Source: Neobacillus drentensis (GTDB taxonomy: Bacteria > Bacillota > Bacilli > Bacillales > Cytobacillaceae). Taken from it: a stretch of DNA of 64,000 bases. Of this stretch, positions 62,219 to 64,000 are shown piece by piece (the stretch's first letter is position 1; every line of letters begins with the position of its first letter). Location of the stretch: assembly GCF_021560175.1 (NCBI RefSeq), contig NZ_CP091110.1, forward strand, positions 2,966,001-3,030,000, given 5' to 3'. The notes below the pieces were generated by a model. It saw only the letters and a program-made list of their open reading frames with translations. It was not told the DNA's origin and made no database searches. Position numbers and translations under genes: made by a program.

Positions 62219-62714
62219 ATCAATATTTATATAATATTATCTGAAAATAGAATACGAGGGTCTTGCTGCCTGGCTGCTAATACAAATGCCTATCAAAGCA
62301 TTCTCGAGGAAGTAGTTAAAATTGAACTTGAGAATTAACTGATAAATAATAATTTGAAGGTGCTTGATTCCGCAATTGCCTGTGGATGGGTTATGATAAA
62401 AAAGATATAAGTTTTGTCTTTTTATTGAATGTAGGTGTTATTAATATTCGAAAAAATGCCAGTGATATAAAAATGTTTTAAAGATAAAATCCACAGTATA
62501 AGGCATTTATTAATAATCAGGAAGGGAGAAAGGTGCGATTTAGAGGATGTGGGGTAAGAATTATTAGTTGGACAGAAGGGGGCGAACAATTCTAGCAACT
62601 AGCTGAAGTAAGAAGGCAACTAAATATTTGATGGTTTTGATAATTAAGAAATAAATTTTTATGAGTTAATCATTTTTTCTACAAATGAATGAATTTTTTT
62701 AGGAGTGGGTGCTT
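62219..62714. other. Degenerate region with broken coding traces
   Basis: Short protein-like stretches without starts are present (for example YQSILEEVVKIELEN near 62290-62335, then VLDSAIACGWVM near 62360-62395). They look like gene debris; no family is assigned. Confidence 0.35.
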
Positions 62715-62939
62715 ATGTATCATTTTCGGATGCGTGGAGTAATCAAAGATAGGAGTAGTCAACACATTTTTGAAGTCTTATATAATAACGGTAGACTTTC
62801 AGGGGATGTAACACTAATACAAGCTCTAAAATCACGAACCAGTGATATTACAGATGCGAGGAAGGTAATACTATCGATGAGTGAAATATGTAATTATGGT
62901 CAGATTTGGGGAAATTATCCTAATATTCATTATTCATAA
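62715..62939 (+). CDS. Small hypothetical protein (74 aa)
   Basis: AGGAG at 62701-62705 is 9 bases before ATG 62715. The product (MYHFRMRGVIKDRSSQHIFE, then VTLIQALKSRTSDITDARKV) is soluble with a helical middle and aromatic C-terminus. No family is recognised. It lies in a region of decayed genes upstream of an anti-phage-type endonuclease. Confidence 0.5.
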   Translation: MYHFRMRGVIKDRSSQHIFEVLYNNGRLSGDVTLIQALKSRTSDITDARKVILSMSEICNYGQIWGNYPNIHYS

Positions 62940-63292
62940 CAAAATAATTACAGTGAATCTTTGGTCTTTTTAATAATCAATATTAACATTGAATAAATTT
63001 GGGCATGGGTATGACTTTGTTACAGCATGATCCAATTGTAAAACTTGAATACAGACCTTTATTAAAACTTCGAACAATTTAAATGATATCTAAATATTAG
63101 CCTGTGGAACCTATAAGGGTCAATGTTTTTATCAAGTAAATTAATGTATTCAAAAAGCTGTAAAAAGTTTTAGTTTTTGTATTTCTTTTGGAGCAATATA
63201 AATAATTAGAAAAAAATGGAACAGAAATCGGATTTTATATTTTTTATCGAAAAGATATAACGAGAAAAAACATTTCAAAGGGGGGAAGTATT

Positions 63293-63535
63293 GTGGCACA
63301 AGCAATAGCCAAAAAAGGTGCAAAATGGGTTGAACAAGTCCCAAGTCATATCAAACACTGGTTTGAACAACTAGGGAATGATTACACTTTGGAAGATGTA
63401 ATAAATGTTTGTGATGTAATTATTAAACTCTATGATAATGGTATTGAATCCAAAAACATGTGGAATGGAAAAGCTGTTCCAGAATTAATGATGAGTACAG
63501 TCACTTTTAGAAACAAATATAAAAGATATGTGTAA
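63293..63535 (+). CDS. Small basic hypothetical protein (80 aa)
   Basis: GTG start with AAAGGGGGGAAG upstream, a very strong ribosome binding site. The peptide begins AQAIAKKGAKWVEQVPSHIK and is helical and amphipathic in its first half, with an acidic middle (GNDYTLEDVINVCDVIIKLYDNG). It could be a small toxin or an accessory peptide to the endonuclease 57 bases downstream; neither is proven. No signal peptide is evident. Confidence 0.6.
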   Translation: MAQAIAKKGAKWVEQVPSHIKHWFEQLGNDYTLEDVINVCDVIIKLYDNGIESKNMWNGKAVPELMMSTVTFRNKYKRYV

Positions 63536-63591
63536 TTCTGAAGCAAGTATAAAAGAAAAAACACCCACAAATAAAACTATAGGATGGAAAA

Positions 63592-64000
63592 ATGAATATA
63601 GAAAAGATCATTAATGACATTAATCATATGAATGTTAATATACACAACGGTAGACCAGCATTAAAAAAACCTCTGTTATTATTACTTATAATATCTAAGT
63701 TCGAAGAAGGATCTTTTGCTGAAAACAGGATTAATTTTATCGATGTTGAAAAAGAATTAAGCGAATTAATAGACAACTATGGAGGTAGACCAAGTAAGGG
63801 TGGTACAAAAGCATATCAACCCTTTCAATATTTAAACAGTTCCCCTTTTTGGAATATTCATTTACCTAATGGGGTGACGATGACGCATTCTAAGGATCTT
63901 CCTATAAAAGTAATTAGAGATCAAGATACATTTGTAATCCTTGACGAGGAACTTTTTAATAATCTAAAACATTCAAGTAAGGCACGTGCAATATTAGCAA
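63592..64000 (+). CDS. Phosphorothioate-DNA-binding restriction endonuclease, N-terminal part (cut by window end)
   Basis: The frame is open to the last base (136 codons) and lacks its 3' part. The N-terminus resembles the sulfur-binding domain of ScoMcrA-type enzymes: a helix, then ALKKPLLLLLIISKFEEG (compare APHKPLLLL), INFIDVEKELSELIDNYGGR, and YQPFQYLNSSPFWNI (compare the YPFWRL element). Such domains recognise phosphorothioated DNA and are followed by an HNH nuclease, which would lie beyond the window. GGATGG precedes the ATG. The decayed DndB-like gene 2.3 kb upstream fits a phosphorothioation-related locus. Confidence 0.65.
   Translation, partial: MNIEKIINDINHMNVNIHNGRPALKKPLLLLLIISKFEEGSFAENRINFIDVEKELSELIDNYGGRPSKGGTKAYQPFQYLNSSPFWNIHLPNGVTMTHSKDLPIKVIRDQDTFVILDEELFNNLKHSSKARAILA

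Overview
The window looks like chromosome of a low-GC Gram-positive of the Bacillaceae (Bacillus, Neobacillus or Peribacillus type). The reasons are AT-rich intergenic DNA, strong AGGAGG-type ribosome binding sites with TTG and GTG starts, dense Rho-independent terminators, a ComK-family protein, DUF3231 and DUF2294 proteins, and BlaI/M56 and mannose-family PTS modules. I see no rRNA, tRNA or CRISPR array. Family names come from memory of motifs, not from searches.

Layout. 0-4.1 kb: a BlaI-type repressor, an M56 (BlaR1-like) membrane protease with an extracellular DUF4309-like domain, and an exported NagZ-type glycosidase carrying the same extra domain. They look like one cell-wall-sensing operon behind a perfect palindromic operator. 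4.3-15.5 kb: mostly single genes (DUF2294, general-stress flavin protein, DUF3231, MazG, secreted M28 peptidase, EamA transporter, small membrane proteins) with gene relics between them. 15.8-23.1 kb: a GntR/UTRA repressor divergent from an eight-gene operon (SIS protein, mannose-family PTS IIA/IIB/IIC/IID, NanE-like epimerase, anchored helical protein, second SIS protein), followed by a rhodanese. 23.8-30.1 kb: zinc alcohol dehydrogenase, a secreted protein, a PQQ-type lipoprotein dehydrogenase with a cytochrome c domain, and an FMN glutamate-synthase-like protein. 30.4-36.1 kb: two IS110-family elements (one frameshifted, one intact) around a membrane DJ-1/PfpI protein. 36-40.4 kb: DUF3231, a HlyD-type adaptor, a coiled-coil protein and an NlpC/P60 peptidase.

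40.9-48.2 kb is a second complete copy of the repressor plus eight-gene operon, collinear with the first at an offset of about 25,110 bp. Its downstream terminator-rhodanese block now lies at 54.55-55.1 kb, about 6 kb further on than expected. That gap holds an unknown protein, a PD-(D/E)XK-like/DUF1643 fusion, an EamA transporter with an attenuator-like leader, and an M20 amidohydrolase. Relics of the repressor tail and its terminator at 11.7 and 14.4 kb suggest still more copies once existed.

55.3-64 kb looks like an accessory island: a phage-type replication module (winged-helix protein, DnaD, DnaB helicase), RraB, a decayed DndB/DGQHR-like gene, a ComK paralogue behind a possible terminator/antiterminator leader, small unknown genes, and the start of a likely phosphorothioate-DNA-binding endonuclease cut by the window end.

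Best candidates for undescribed biology: the duplicated PTS operon with a divergent NanE and two SIS enzymes, the BlaI-M56-DUF4309/NagZ-DUF4309 triad, the ComK leader RNA, the EamA leader-peptide attenuator and the nuclease-DUF1643 fusion.
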